Assembly (NCBI GenBank): GCA_019637195.1
Contig: JAHBWA010000043.1
Span: forward strand, 1-59,405
DNA: 59,405 nucleotides
Source of the DNA: Labilithrix sp.
GTDB taxonomy: Bacteria > Myxococcota_A > Polyangia > Polyangiales > Polyangiaceae
Direction: 5' to 3'
Below are positions 1 to 8,501 of the stretch, in pieces. The notes beneath the pieces were generated by a model, which saw nothing but the letters and a program-made list of their open reading frames with translations, ran no database searches and had not been told where the DNA came from. Position numbers and translations under genes: made by a program. The number at the start of each line of letters is the position of its first letter. Position 1 is the stretch's first letter.

Positions 1-1
1 C

Positions 2-79
2 CGCAAGAAGGACGCGAAGAAGAAGCAGGAGCTCGAGGAAGAGCACGCCGCGGCCGCCGAGCGCCGCAGCATCGCCTGA
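2..79 (+). CDS. C-terminal end of an unidentified protein (partial)
   Basis: An open frame enters from the left edge and ends at TGA 77-79. It encodes a Lys/Glu/Ala-rich, probably helical tail of 25 residues (RKKDAKKK, then QELEEEH). The start lies outside the window and no family can be named from the tail alone. The gene points towards the minus-strand cytochrome operon, so the two converge. Confidence 0.45.
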   Translation, partial: RKKDAKKKQELEEEHAAAAERRSIA

Positions 80-177
80 GCTACATACGAGCTCGCGGTC
101 TCCCGAGCGCCCCGCGCGCGATGCTCGGCGCGTCAGCTCACGGCCTCCGAGCGCTCCGCGCGCGCAGGCAGGGCGTC

Positions 178-269
178 GAAGCACAGGGCCATCCGAGGCG
201 CCCGCGCGCGGAGGCAGAGCGCCGAAGCACAGGGCCATCCGAGGCGCCCGCGCGCGGAGGCAGAGCGCC
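178..269. repeat. 46-bp tandem repeat, two full copies plus decayed flanking copies
   Basis: Positions 178-223 and 224-269 are two almost identical 46-bp units that each begin GAAGCACAGGGCC. A third unit starts at 270 and diverges within 10 bp, and 151-177 resembles the end of a unit. The array fills the short convergent intergenic space and ends next to the stop codon (275-277) of the cytochrome gene. No gene is visible between 80 and 274. Confidence 0.8.
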
Positions 270-274
270 GAAGC

Positions 275-1324
275 TCAGGGCGGCGCGAGCGTCCCGCGCG
301 CGAGCGTGACGCTCCCTTCCACCACGGCGTCCTCGGGGTGCCGCGTCGGGGAGAACGCGACCCGCTCGTAGTCGAGCTGCCAGCGCACGGTCGTCGGGTC
401 GGTGCGGGGCGCGAGCGCGAAGGTCACCTCGGTGCGCGCGAAGAGGCGCTCGTCGGCGATCTCGCGCCGGACGATCTCGCCGCCGCTCCGCACGGGGCCG
501 AACACGCGGCCGAAATACCTCCGCTTCGTCGCGAGCGGGCGGCCCGCGGCGTCCTCGCTGACGACGGTCAAGGTGAGGCGCCGGAAGAGATCGCCCGTCG
601 GGAACGCGTGCCCCACTCCCCGCGGCTCGAGGACGAAGCGGAGCTGGTCGCCGTCGCGGCCTGCGTCGACCGAGACGGCACGCGCCAGCGCGGACGCGTC
701 GCGCGAGGCCGCGAACGCGTGACTCCGGTGCCCGCCGGCTGCGGGCATGTGGCACGAGGCGCACGAGACCGCCGCGTACGCGCTCGCGCGATGCTCCGTC
801 GCCGTCTTCTGCATGCGCTCGCCGCGCGCGTCCGGGAAGTCGAACTCGTGGCAGCGCGCGCAGACGGCCTGACCGAGCGCGGCCGAGCGCTCGACGCCGT
901 GCGGAGCGGAGCTCGGGCCCGCGCGTGGCGACGCCAGCACGGTGCGCGCGTCGCCGGGGCGGAGGTGGCAGGTCGTGCACGTGATGCCGGCCTGGCGCGC
1001 GGCTTCGCCCGTCTCGCGTGAAGGGTCGCCGTGCGGCGCGTGGCAGCGCCGGCAGAACGCGAGCGGTTCGGCGTAGACGGCGGTCTCGTAGGCGCTGTTC
1101 GAGGCCGATGCATGATGCATGGATCCCTGCCACGTGCGCGCCGCGTCCGCGTGGCAGGCGATGCACGCCTCGTCGGAGAGCGCCGCCGGGCGCGCCGCCG
1201 AGCTCGGGGGTGAGGCGGCCGCCGAGCTCGGGGGTGAGGCGGCCGCCGAGGGCTCGCCGCGCCACAGCGCGCTCGCGGACGCGACGAGGAGCGCCGCGCC
1301 GAGGCGGGCCCGTCCGAGCTTCAC
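275..1324 (-). CDS. Secreted multiheme c-type cytochrome with five CXXCH sites
   Basis: The 349-residue product has an N-terminal signal peptide followed by a low-complexity Ser/Ala/Pro linker. Five heme-attachment motifs follow in order: CIACH, CRRCH, CTTCH, CARCH and CASCH. The spacing and the WQGSMHHA segment resemble the cytochrome c-554-like multiheme family of periplasmic electron carriers. The C-terminal third has no heme motif and looks beta-rich. The GTG start overlaps the stop of the upstream lipoprotein gene by 4 nt (GTGA), so the two are probably translationally coupled. The redox partner is unknown; a copper-monooxygenase-like gene with its own heme motif lies just upstream. Confidence 0.85.
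   Translation of the reverse strand: MKLGRARLGAALLVASASALWRGEPSAAASPPSSAAASPPSSAARPAALSDEACIACHADAARTWQGSMHHASASNSAYETAVYAEPLAFCRRCHAPHGDPSRETGEAARQAGITCTTCHLRPGDARTVLASPRAGPSSAPHGVERSAALGQAVCARCHEFDFPDARGERMQKTATEHRASAYAAVSCASCHMPAAGGHRSHAFAASRDASALARAVSVDAGRDGDQLRFVLEPRGVGHAFPTGDLFRRLTLTVVSEDAAGRPLATKRRYFGRVFGPVRSGGEIVRREIADERLFARTEVTFALAPRTDPTTVRWQLDYERVAFSPTRHPEDAVVEGSVTLARGTLAPP
1194..1250. repeat. 24-bp in-frame tandem repeat in the cytochrome linker
   Basis: Units 1194-1217 and 1218-1241 are identical, with 9 bp of a third copy. Each unit is exactly eight codons, so changes in copy number would lengthen or shorten the Ser/Pro/Ala linker between signal peptide and first heme without shifting the frame. 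Confidence 0.85.
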
Positions 1325-2979
1325 GGCGACTCGGCGATCGGCATCGACAGCGCGACGGGCGTGCGGCAGAGGAGCTTCGTCGAGAAGCCCCCCTCGGCGA
1401 AGCGCGCGGCCTCCGACTGCGCCTCCGCCAGCGCCTGCGGCGCCATCGCCGACACGACGAACCCGAGGAGGCGCGCCTGGTGGACGCGCGCGACGAACGG
1501 CCGGCGCAGGAGGCCGGGGACCCGCGCCGCCTTCTTCAGCGCCTCGTCGGTGGGCTCTCCGAGCGAGACGAAGACCGTCTGGCAGGCCCGCGTCGCCGGG
1601 GGCGCCGGCGTCTCGTTCTCGCGCACCGCGTCCTCGTGGTCGAGCGCGCGGACGGGGACGCGGGCGCCGCGGCGAAGGATGGCCGTGCGGTCGGCCTCCG
1701 CGTCGTACGCGAGCAGCCAGACGTCGTCCGAGCCTCGCGCCGCGACCGCGTGGAGGACGAAGCGCGAACCGTCGGGGGACGCCACCGACTCATCGTCCTC
1801 CACGTCGACGAAGAGGCCGTAGGGGTTCTCGTAGAAGCCCGAGCGGAGCTTGTCGGCGTAGGTCGCCTTCGTGAAGTCGGGGAGCGGAACCTCCTCGAAC
1901 GACGAGCCCGCGCGGACGAAGAGCGTCCCGGCCTTGTGGACGACGAGCCGATGGTCGTATGGCCTGTCGCGGCCTTCGTCTCCGCAGACGAGGTAGAGCG
2001 GTCCGTCGGGGCCCGCGGAGGACGCGACGATCTCGGCGCAAGGCGTCGCCACCTTCGTCACGCCGCGCGCGTCGCGCTGGGCCAGATAGCCGCCTCGACC
2101 GGACAGCCAGAGATCGTCGGCGCGTGGACCCGTGATCCCGTCGATCCACGGCGCCTCCGGCAGGTCGGGCAGCGCGAGCGTCGTCGGCTTCGTCGCGCCC
2201 GGCTCCCAGGCGAGCACGGCGCGTGTGGTCTCGAGCGGGCCGCCGTCCGGCTCCCGCGTCGAGCCGGACGCGATGACGCGGCCGTCGGTGAAGGCCGTCC
2301 ACGCGACGACGACGAAGTTCTTCGGCAGCTCGGGGGTGGCGATCTTCTTCCCCCGGACGATCGCGAACCGGGTGGGGATCTCGGGCGCCTGGAAGGGCGA
2401 CGCGTCGTAGGCCACGCCCGAGACGTGGCCGAGCAGGACGTCGTCCCTCCAGCGGAGGACCTTGTCGTAGGCCAGCGCGGGCGCGCGGCTCTCGACGAAG
2501 CGGCCGGCTTCGTAGGTGAACGTCCGCGAGACGTAGCGGCTCCGGAAATGCCCCTGGTTCGTGGCGACGACGATCGGGCTCGGCCACGCGCCGCCGATCG
2601 CCTGGACAGCGTCGACGTTGTTCGCGATCTCCAGGCCGCGCCGCTCGGTGTCGATGTCGCCGACGCGCTCGATCGCGCCGCCGGTCGTCAGGCGCCTGAA
2701 GACGCCGCGCGAGCCGAAGAGCAGCTCGCCGTCGGCGAGCGCGTGGATCCGGCCGAATCCGCCGACCGTCGCGACGACCGCGAAGGGGGACGGGCGCGGC
2801 GAGGTGGCGCCGAGATCGCCAGCGTCCCCGCCCGCGTCGCGCGCGGCCGCGGACGTCGCGGTCGGAGCAGGATCATGCACCGGCCTCACGCTCGGGCGCT
2901 CTCCCGTCGAGCGGCAGCCCGAGCCGCCGAGCACGATGCCCATGACGCCAGCGATCCCTGCTCGCGACAGCGTTCCCAC
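1321..2979 (-). CDS. Large putative lipoprotein, beta-propeller-like
   Basis: The product has 552 residues. A hydrophobic N-terminus ends in the lipobox LGGSGC, then comes a disordered Pro/Ala/Asp linker. The rest is a long series of short beta-rich segments of the kind seen in propeller proteins (VVATVGGFGRI, DDLWLSGRGGYL, DDVWLLAYDAE), but no catalytic motif is visible. It is the first gene of an overlapping pair with the multiheme cytochrome, which suggests an envelope role next to that carrier. The GTG start is supported by a TAGCCT hexamer ending 6 nt upstream and no Shine-Dalgarno sequence. The function is not recognised. Confidence 0.75.
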   Translation of the reverse strand: MGTLSRAGIAGVMGIVLGGSGCRSTGERPSVRPVHDPAPTATSAAARDAGGDAGDLGATSPRPSPFAVVATVGGFGRIHALADGELLFGSRGVFRRLTTGGAIERVGDIDTERRGLEIANNVDAVQAIGGAWPSPIVVATNQGHFRSRYVSRTFTYEAGRFVESRAPALAYDKVLRWRDDVLLGHVSGVAYDASPFQAPEIPTRFAIVRGKKIATPELPKNFVVVAWTAFTDGRVIASGSTREPDGGPLETTRAVLAWEPGATKPTTLALPDLPEAPWIDGITGPRADDLWLSGRGGYLAQRDARGVTKVATPCAEIVASSAGPDGPLYLVCGDEGRDRPYDHRLVVHKAGTLFVRAGSSFEEVPLPDFTKATYADKLRSGFYENPYGLFVDVEDDESVASPDGSRFVLHAVAARGSDDVWLLAYDAEADRTAILRRGARVPVRALDHEDAVRENETPAPPATRACQTVFVSLGEPTDEALKKAARVPGLLRRPFVARVHQARLLGFVVSAMAPQALAEAQSEAARFAEGGFSTKLLCRTPVALSMPIAESP

Positions 2980-2985
2980 GCCGCG

Positions 2986-2991
2986 AGGCTA
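2986..2991 (-). promoter_or_regulatory. Candidate leaderless -10 element (TAGCCT)
   Basis: TAGCCT on the minus strand ends 6 nt before the GTG at 2979. The same geometry recurs before many genes in the window. No -35 match is obvious. Confidence 0.45.
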
Positions 2992-3116
2992 CCACGGCGC
3001 TGGTCGGCCCACGGCGCCGGCCGTCCGCGGCGCGGGGCGCTCCGGGGAGCTGGGCGGATCACCGCGCCCGCCGGCTCACGCCGCTGCGCCGCTGCGCCGC
3101 CGGGCGCTCACACACG

Positions 3117-4556
3117 TCAGAGCGTCGCGTAGAGGAACGCGAGGCACATCTCGTCGTCGGTGCCTTCGCCCCAGCGAAGCTCGCGCGAGGGTCTTCGCTT
3201 GCCGTTCACGATCGGCTGGGCGCCGGGGCGGTTGTCCCAGCGGCAGGTGACGGCCGCGCGCTGGACGCGCTGCCCCTCCGCGAGCCAGTAGCCCTCCTGA
3301 TGGTGGAAGTCCCACCGCGGCACGTCGAGCAGGCACGCGGCTTCGCCCGGCGACGCCGGCTCGGGCAGCGCCTCCACGCGGATCGATTGCCCGCGCAGGT
3401 GCATGTGCGGCGCGACCCCGCGCACCTCGAGCGGCAAGGGCAGCGCGATCTCCGCGCGCGCCGTCGCCCGTGGATCGTCCGGTCCGGCGTTCGCCGGCAC
3501 GCGGAAGGCGTGCTGGAGGAGCGGGACCCAGACCGCCTGGCGGAGCGGCTCGTCTTGCTTCGCCAGCCACATCTCGATGCGCGTCCGGTCCCGCTCTCCC
3601 GCGGCGACGCGCTCGTAGTTCTCGAGGCTGTAGTGGACCTGCATGACCAGGCGCGAGCCGGGCGCGAGGGCGATCGCGGTGCCCTCGGGCAGCGCCGTCG
3701 GCGCGCCGGCCTCGTCGGTCGCGCCTGCGCCCGGAGCCCAGCCGACGATCATCTGCGCGTCGAACGAGACCAGCTCGCCTTTCGCGAAGTTCCCGGGTCG
3801 TACCGCCGGCGTCACGCCGATCCCGCCGAAGCAGGTGTAGCCGGGGCCGGGCTCGCGCTCGTCGAGCTCGCGGATCCGATCGAGCGCGCCCGCGCGCACC
3901 TCGAAGAGGAGCACGTGGTGGACCACGGAGGGCAGCCCGGGCGCGATCCGCAGCCCGACGACGCGCTCGGGGCGCTCGAGCTTCGGATCGAGCACGAAGC
4001 AGTGGTAGTCGTCGGCGCGTCCGCGCTTCGGCGCGTAGGCGTCGTCGGGGACGGCGACGCGATCGGGCGCGCCCGCGACGGCGCGGTAGGTCCGCTTCAC
4101 GACCGGCGGCCGGTGGTCTTCGCGCCGGCCCTCGGGCGCGCCGCGCTCGGCCCAGCGCTGGAGCGCGAGCATGTCGGCCTCGGGCAGCGCGCGCGAGTGG
4201 CGGAGCTCGGCGCACGCCGCGGTGTCGGGGAGCCACGGCGGCATGTGGCGCTCCTGCGTCTCGTACACGATCGCGCCGGCGTGCGTCTTGGCGGCCTCGA
4301 AGCTCGTGAGCGCCATCGGGCCGATGCCGCCCTCGGCGTGGCAGCTAGTGCATTGGGCCTCGAGGATCGCGGCGACGCGGTTCCAGTAGGTCGGTGCCTC
4401 GTCGGCCGCCGCCGCGAGGGCGGCGCCGGCGTCGAGGTCCGGCCGGCGATCGCGCGCCTCGGGTGTCTCGCTCCGCTTCGCCAGCGCGCAGGCGACCGCG
4501 ACGAGGACGAGCAGCGCTCCGGCGAAGATGAAGGTGACGACGTGCTTCGGCTTCAG
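3117..4556 (-). CDS. Membrane-anchored heme/copper monooxygenase-like protein, apparent CTG start
   Basis: The frame reads a Lys-containing start and a hydrophobic anchor (HVVTFIFAGALLVLVAVAC), then the c-type heme motif CTSCH (codons at 4338-4352). A C-terminal region resembles the copper type II ascorbate-dependent monooxygenase fold, with VHHVLLF, HYSLENY, HMHLRG and paired Cys. The first in-frame ATG (4316) would remove both the anchor and the heme site. The only sensible start after the upstream TGA (4563-4565) is CTG 4554-4556, preceded by GAGGA. With that start the protein has 479 residues. It lies 6 nt after the zinc-ribbon gene, in the same frame, so coupling or readthrough cannot be excluded. 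The substrate is unknown. Confidence 0.75.
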   Translation of the reverse strand: MKPKHVVTFIFAGALLVLVAVACALAKRSETPEARDRRPDLDAGAALAAAADEAPTYWNRVAAILEAQCTSCHAEGGIGPMALTSFEAAKTHAGAIVYETQERHMPPWLPDTAACAELRHSRALPEADMLALQRWAERGAPEGRREDHRPPVVKRTYRAVAGAPDRVAVPDDAYAPKRGRADDYHCFVLDPKLERPERVVGLRIAPGLPSVVHHVLLFEVRAGALDRIRELDEREPGPGYTCFGGIGVTPAVRPGNFAKGELVSFDAQMIVGWAPGAGATDEAGAPTALPEGTAIALAPGSRLVMQVHYSLENYERVAAGERDRTRIEMWLAKQDEPLRQAVWVPLLQHAFRVPANAGPDDPRATARAEIALPLPLEVRGVAPHMHLRGQSIRVEALPEPASPGEAACLLDVPRWDFHHQEGYWLAEGQRVQRAAVTCRWDNRPGAQPIVNGKRRPSRELRWGEGTDDEMCLAFLYATL

Positions 4557-4562
4557 GTTTCC

Positions 4563-4883
4563 TCAGGCGCGCGCGGCGGCGGGGGTGAGGGGTCGCTTCA
4601 GGCGCCGCCAACGGCGGAGCGGGATCATCTCGTCCTCGGGCTCCGGCTCGATCAGCTCGGCGTCGCAGCGCGGGCAGGTCCAGTTGTAGAGCTTGCGCGC
4701 GCACGCGCCGACCGACATGCCGATGACGACGGCGACGGGCGCGAGCACGAGGTTGAGACCGAGGAGGAGCGAGAAGCCGAGCGCGATCGCGAGCGAGCCG
4801 ATCCAGAAGCCCACGCTCAGCACCTTCCATATCGACTTCGGCGGGGACGGTGTGACGTGACACCTGCACGAATGACAGAACAT
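4563..4883 (-). CDS. Small two-helix membrane protein with zinc-ribbon cysteines
   Basis: The product has 106 residues. Cysteine/histidine pairs flank the membrane part: CHSCRCH at the N-terminus and CPRC after the helices. Two hydrophobic stretches lie at roughly residues 24-45 and 46-60. The start has a near-perfect Shine-Dalgarno sequence (AAGGAGG). It is the first gene of a pair with the heme/copper protein, whose start follows its stop by 6 nt. A cofactor-handling or redox-partner role is possible from context only. Confidence 0.7.
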   Translation of the reverse strand: MFCHSCRCHVTPSPPKSIWKVLSVGFWIGSLAIALGFSLLLGLNLVLAPVAVVIGMSVGACARKLYNWTCPRCDAELIEPEPEDEMIPLRRWRRLKRPLTPAAARA

Positions 4884-5102
4884 GGGGCCTCCTTGCAGCT
4901 CATCCGGCGCGGCAGCTCATCCGGCGCGCGCGCGGCCGCTGCGCGGGCGCCGGCCGGTGAAGGATGCGGCGATGCACGCCGCGGGCCCACGCGCGGCGCG
5001 AGCTCGAGCTTGGAGACGCCGCCGCGCCGGGCAGCGCGCGCACGAGCTCACGACCGCGCGACCTGGCCGCGGACCGGAGCTCGTTCGGCGGTGCGAGCGG
5101 CG

Positions 5103-6743
5103 TTACTTCTTCGTCGCCGGCGCGGGCTTGGCCGCTGCGGGCTCGGCGGGCGCGGGCTTGGCGGGCGCCGCTGCGGGCTTGGCGGGCGCCGCTGCGGGCT
5201 TGGCGGCCGTCTTCCCGTCGGCGCCGGCGGCGGCGAGCGGGTTGCCGTACGCGTCTCGCTCGTCGATCGCGCCGAGCCCGAGCGCGTCGATCTGAGGGAG
5301 CACCGTCGCCTTGTCGCCCACCACGACGATCGTCATCGCGTCCGAGCCGAAGTACTCGAGCGCGACGCGCTTCACGTCGTCGGCCGTCACCGCCTCGATC
5401 CGCGCGGCGCGCTTCTCGTAGTCGTCGATCGGCATGTCGTGGACGAACAGATCGGAGATCGCGCCGGCCACGTCGGCGACGCCCTCGAAGCGTCCCGGCA
5501 TGGCGAGGCGGATGCTCTCCTTCGCGAGCGAGAGCTCCTCCGCCGTCGGTCCGTCGCGTCGGAGGCCGTCGAGCTCGCTCAGCGCCTCCTTGATCGCCGG
5601 GCCCGTCTTGTCCGCGAAGACCGCCGCGGCGACCAGGAACGGACCGGCGCCGTGACGCATCGAGAAGTACGAGCGCGCTCCGTAGGTGTACGCGTTCTTC
5701 TCGCGCAGGTTCATGTTCACGCGGCTCGAGAACATGCCGCCGAGGATCGCGTTCGCGACGACGAACGCCTCGCGGTCCTTGACCGAGTGCGGGACGCCCG
5801 GCCGGACGATCTGGACCTGCGACTGCGCGCCGGGCCGGTCGACGAACACGACGCGCTTGTCGGAGGCGGCCTTCGCGGGCGTCTTCGGCGGCTTGCGCGT
5901 GACCGCGCCCGGCTTGGCCTTCCATCCGCCGAACGCCGCCTCGAGCTTCGGGACGATGCTCGCCACGGTGACGTCTCCGGCGACGACGATCGCCGCGTTC
6001 TTCGGCGTGAAGAGCCGCTCGTAGGCGCGCACGATCTCGGCGCGCGTCAGCTTCTTGGCGTCGGCCTCCTGACCCGTGAGGCTGTGGCCGTACGGGTGCG
6101 CGCGGCCGAAGAGGGCCGCCGCGACCGTGTTCGAGGCGATCGACCCCGGGCTGCTCCTCTCCGCCTGGATGGCGGTGACCCGCCGCGTGCGGAGGCGCTC
6201 GATCTCGGCCTCCGGGAACGACGGCGCGAGCGCGACGTCCGCCATGAGCTCGAGGCCCGCGTCGAGCCGCTCGGAGAGGACGCGGAGGCTCACGCCCGCC
6301 GAGTCCCAGTCGACCCACGCGCCGTGGTGCGCGCCGATCGCCTCGAAGTCGTCGCTGAGCTGGAGCGCGCTCCGCTTCTTCGTCCCCTGCTCGAGCATCG
6401 AGCCGAGGAACGACATCACGCCCGGGCGCGCGTCCGGCACGTCGCCCGCGCCGACCGACACGACGAGGCGGGCGCTGACGATCGGCAGATCGTGCCGCTC
6501 GACGACGAGCACCCGGAGGCCGTTCTTCAGCTTCGCCTCGCTGACCTTCGGCGCCGTGAACTGCACCTGGCCGTCCGGCGCGGGCGGCTGCTGGCGGAAG
6601 GGGGCGTCCGGCGTGACGCGCGGCGCCTCGCTCGTGGCGACCGGGGCCGGCGGCGGCGCCAGCGGCGGCGGAGGCTCGGGCGGCGGGGCGCCGCCGCAGG
6701 CGACGAGGAGGGTGAGGCCGACGAGACCGAGCGCGCGCTTCAC
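5103..6743 (-). CDS. M16-family protein lacking the zinc site (partner subunit), lipoprotein
   Basis: The product has about 546 residues. The GTG start at 6743 overlaps the preceding M16 gene by 4 nt (GTGA) and places a lipobox (LTLLVACGG) at the N-terminus. The two M16 halves are visible, but the HXXEH motif is replaced by FLGSMLEQ, so it cannot bind catalytic zinc. The R/Y substrate-binding segment (NAYTYGARSYF) is retained. In bacterial M16 heterodimers such subunits pair with an active subunit, here the upstream gene. The C-terminus is a low-complexity tail of Ala/Lys/Pro repeats (KPAAAPA, about 5110-5210). Confidence 0.9.
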   Translation of the reverse strand: MKRALGLVGLTLLVACGGAPPPEPPPPLAPPPAPVATSEAPRVTPDAPFRQQPPAPDGQVQFTAPKVSEAKLKNGLRVLVVERHDLPIVSARLVVSVGAGDVPDARPGVMSFLGSMLEQGTKKRSALQLSDDFEAIGAHHGAWVDWDSAGVSLRVLSERLDAGLELMADVALAPSFPEAEIERLRTRRVTAIQAERSSPGSIASNTVAAALFGRAHPYGHSLTGQEADAKKLTRAEIVRAYERLFTPKNAAIVVAGDVTVASIVPKLEAAFGGWKAKPGAVTRKPPKTPAKAASDKRVVFVDRPGAQSQVQIVRPGVPHSVKDREAFVVANAILGGMFSSRVNMNLREKNAYTYGARSYFSMRHGAGPFLVAAAVFADKTGPAIKEALSELDGLRRDGPTAEELSLAKESIRLAMPGRFEGVADVAGAISDLFVHDMPIDDYEKRAARIEAVTADDVKRVALEYFGSDAMTIVVVGDKATVLPQIDALGLGAIDERDAYGNPLAAAGADGKTAAKPAAAPAKPAAAPAKPAPAEPAAAKPAPATKK

Positions 6744-8191
6744 TTGCCACCTCGCACGACGTTGACGACCTTTCCGGCCACGGGCGCGTCCTTCTTCACG
6801 TTCACGAGCGTGACGACGCGGTCCTTCTCCTTGAGCCACTCGCGCGCGGAGCTCGCCACGCTCTCCTTCGTGGCCGTCGTGGTCCGCGCCATGTCCTTCT
6901 GGAGCCAGCTCGGATCGCCGACGTAGTGGTTGTAGCTGTTCAGGCGGTTCGCGCGGGCCGAGCTACGCTCGATGTCGAACACGCTCTCGGCGAGGATCGA
7001 CGTCTTCGCGCGGGAGAGCTCGGCGTCTTCCACGCCGCCGGTGCGGAGCTTGCCGAGCTCCTCGTCGATGACCTTGAGCAGCTCCTCGGGCGTGTGGCCG
7101 GGCTTGGCCGTCGCCGTGATCTCGAACACGCTCGCGAGCTCCATCGACGCCTGCGAGGCCCAGACGCTCTGCGCGATCTGGAGATCGTAGACGAGGCGCT
7201 TGTAGAGGCGGCTCGACTTGCCGCCGCTGAGCACGTGCGAGACGAGGTCGAGCTCGCCGTCGCCCGGCGCGAAGAGCGGCGCGCTCGGCCAGCTGACCGT
7301 GACGCGCGGCAGCTCGACGCCCGCCTCGACGTCGATCCTCGTCTCACCCCGGTGCGGGACGGGGGCCGCCTTCTTCCGCGGCACCTCCGCGCCTCGGGGG
7401 ATCGGACCGAAGTACTTGTCGACGAGGGCGAGCGCCTTCTTCCGATCGAAGTCGCCCGACAGGACGAGGGTCGCGTTGTTCGGCACGTAGTACTTGCGGA
7501 AGAACGCGCGCACGTCGTCGATGCTCGCCGCGTCGAGATCCGCCGGGCTCCCGATCGTCAGGAGGTGGTACGGGTGCTCCTTCGGGAAGAGCTCCGCGCG
7601 GATGAACTGCCCGACGAGGCCGTACGGCGCGTTCTCGTAGTTCTGCCGGCGCTCGTTCTTCACGACGTCGCGCTGGCTCTGGAAGGTCTTCTCGTCCGCG
7701 TGGTCGAGGAGGAACCCCATGCGATCGCTCTCGAGCCAGAGCGCCAGCTCGAGCTGGTTGGCGGGCACCGTCTCGAAGTAGTTCGTGCGGTCGGTGTTCG
7801 TCGTGCCGTTGATCGACGTCGCGCCCGCCTTCTCGAGGAACCGGAAGTACGTGTCCTCCGGCACGTGCTTGCTCCCCTGGAACATCACGTGCTCGAAGAG
7901 GTGCGCGAAGCCGTTCCGGCCGGGAGCCTCGTCCTTCGAGCCGACGTGGTACCAGATGTTCGCCGTGACGATCGGCGTCCGGTGGTCCTCGTCGAGGATC
8001 ACCTCGAGCCCGTTCGGGAGCGTCGTCTTCTCGGCGACGAGCGTCGGCGCGGCGCTCCGCGGCGCTGCGGGCGCCGCCGCAGGAGCGTCTGCGCGCGCGG
8101 GCAGGGGAGCCGCCGCGAGCGCGAGACCGACCGGCAGGAGGAACGACGCCCGCCGCAGGCGCGCGAGGACCGAGGACATGTCGAGCAGCAT
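6740..8191 (-). CDS. M16-family zinc metallopeptidase (active subunit)
   Basis: The product has 483 residues. A signal peptide ending near ARADA is followed by the inverted zinc motif HLFEH with the downstream glutamate typical of pitrilysin/PqqL-like peptidases. The C-terminal M16 half follows. It probably acts in the periplasm together with the inactive partner encoded by the overlapping downstream gene. The ATG at 8191 begins a good signal sequence; an in-frame ATG at 8179 is an alternative, and neither has a clear Shine-Dalgarno sequence. The open frame extends further upstream but is Arg-rich non-coding-like sequence there. Confidence 0.9.
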   Translation of the reverse strand: MLLDMSSVLARLRRASFLLPVGLALAAAPLPARADAPAAAPAAPRSAAPTLVAEKTTLPNGLEVILDEDHRTPIVTANIWYHVGSKDEAPGRNGFAHLFEHVMFQGSKHVPEDTYFRFLEKAGATSINGTTNTDRTNYFETVPANQLELALWLESDRMGFLLDHADEKTFQSQRDVVKNERRQNYENAPYGLVGQFIRAELFPKEHPYHLLTIGSPADLDAASIDDVRAFFRKYYVPNNATLVLSGDFDRKKALALVDKYFGPIPRGAEVPRKKAAPVPHRGETRIDVEAGVELPRVTVSWPSAPLFAPGDGELDLVSHVLSGGKSSRLYKRLVYDLQIAQSVWASQASMELASVFEITATAKPGHTPEELLKVIDEELGKLRTGGVEDAELSRAKTSILAESVFDIERSSARANRLNSYNHYVGDPSWLQKDMARTTTATKESVASSAREWLKEKDRVVTLVNVKKDAPVAGKVVNVVRGGK

Positions 8192-8501
8192 GGGCCGCGG
8201 ATTATGCCGCTCGCGGCCCCGCGCCGGATCCACAAAGGTGCCTGAGCCAGGGTGGATCGCGGGCAGGCCACGGCGCCGCCGTGATGCCCGAGCTCGCGCG
8301 GCGAGGCCGTGCGGCGAGGCCGTGCGGAGCGGCGAGCCGACCGCGCCGCGCCGTCGCCCCCGCGCCGCGATCCGCGCGGTTGTGACAAATCCCGAGCGGA
8401 GGGGGCGCCGAGCTCCGCATTTGGGCGACTTCGGTGCTAACCTGTTCCTTGCTGCCCGCGTCTCGAGCCGAGGCGCGCGCCGACACGGGAGAGTCTCCGC
8501 G
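8192..8501. other. Divergent intergenic region, no gene
   Basis: This 310-bp region separates the M16 operon (minus) from a Ser/Thr kinase (plus). It contains two copies of GCGAGGCCGTGCG near 8300-8330 and a possible extended -10 (TGCTAACCT, 8436-8443), which would give the kinase mRNA a leader of about 50 nt. The kinase TTG start is preceded by GGGAGAG (8487-8493). No coding potential was recognised. Confidence 0.5.

Noticed and set aside
3300..6926. Very long open frame on the plus strand opposite the copper-protein and M16 genes
   Set aside because: In very GC-rich DNA the antisense frame of a gene lacks stops. The translation is Arg/Ala/Asp-rich and has no domains, while the minus strand encodes clear families.
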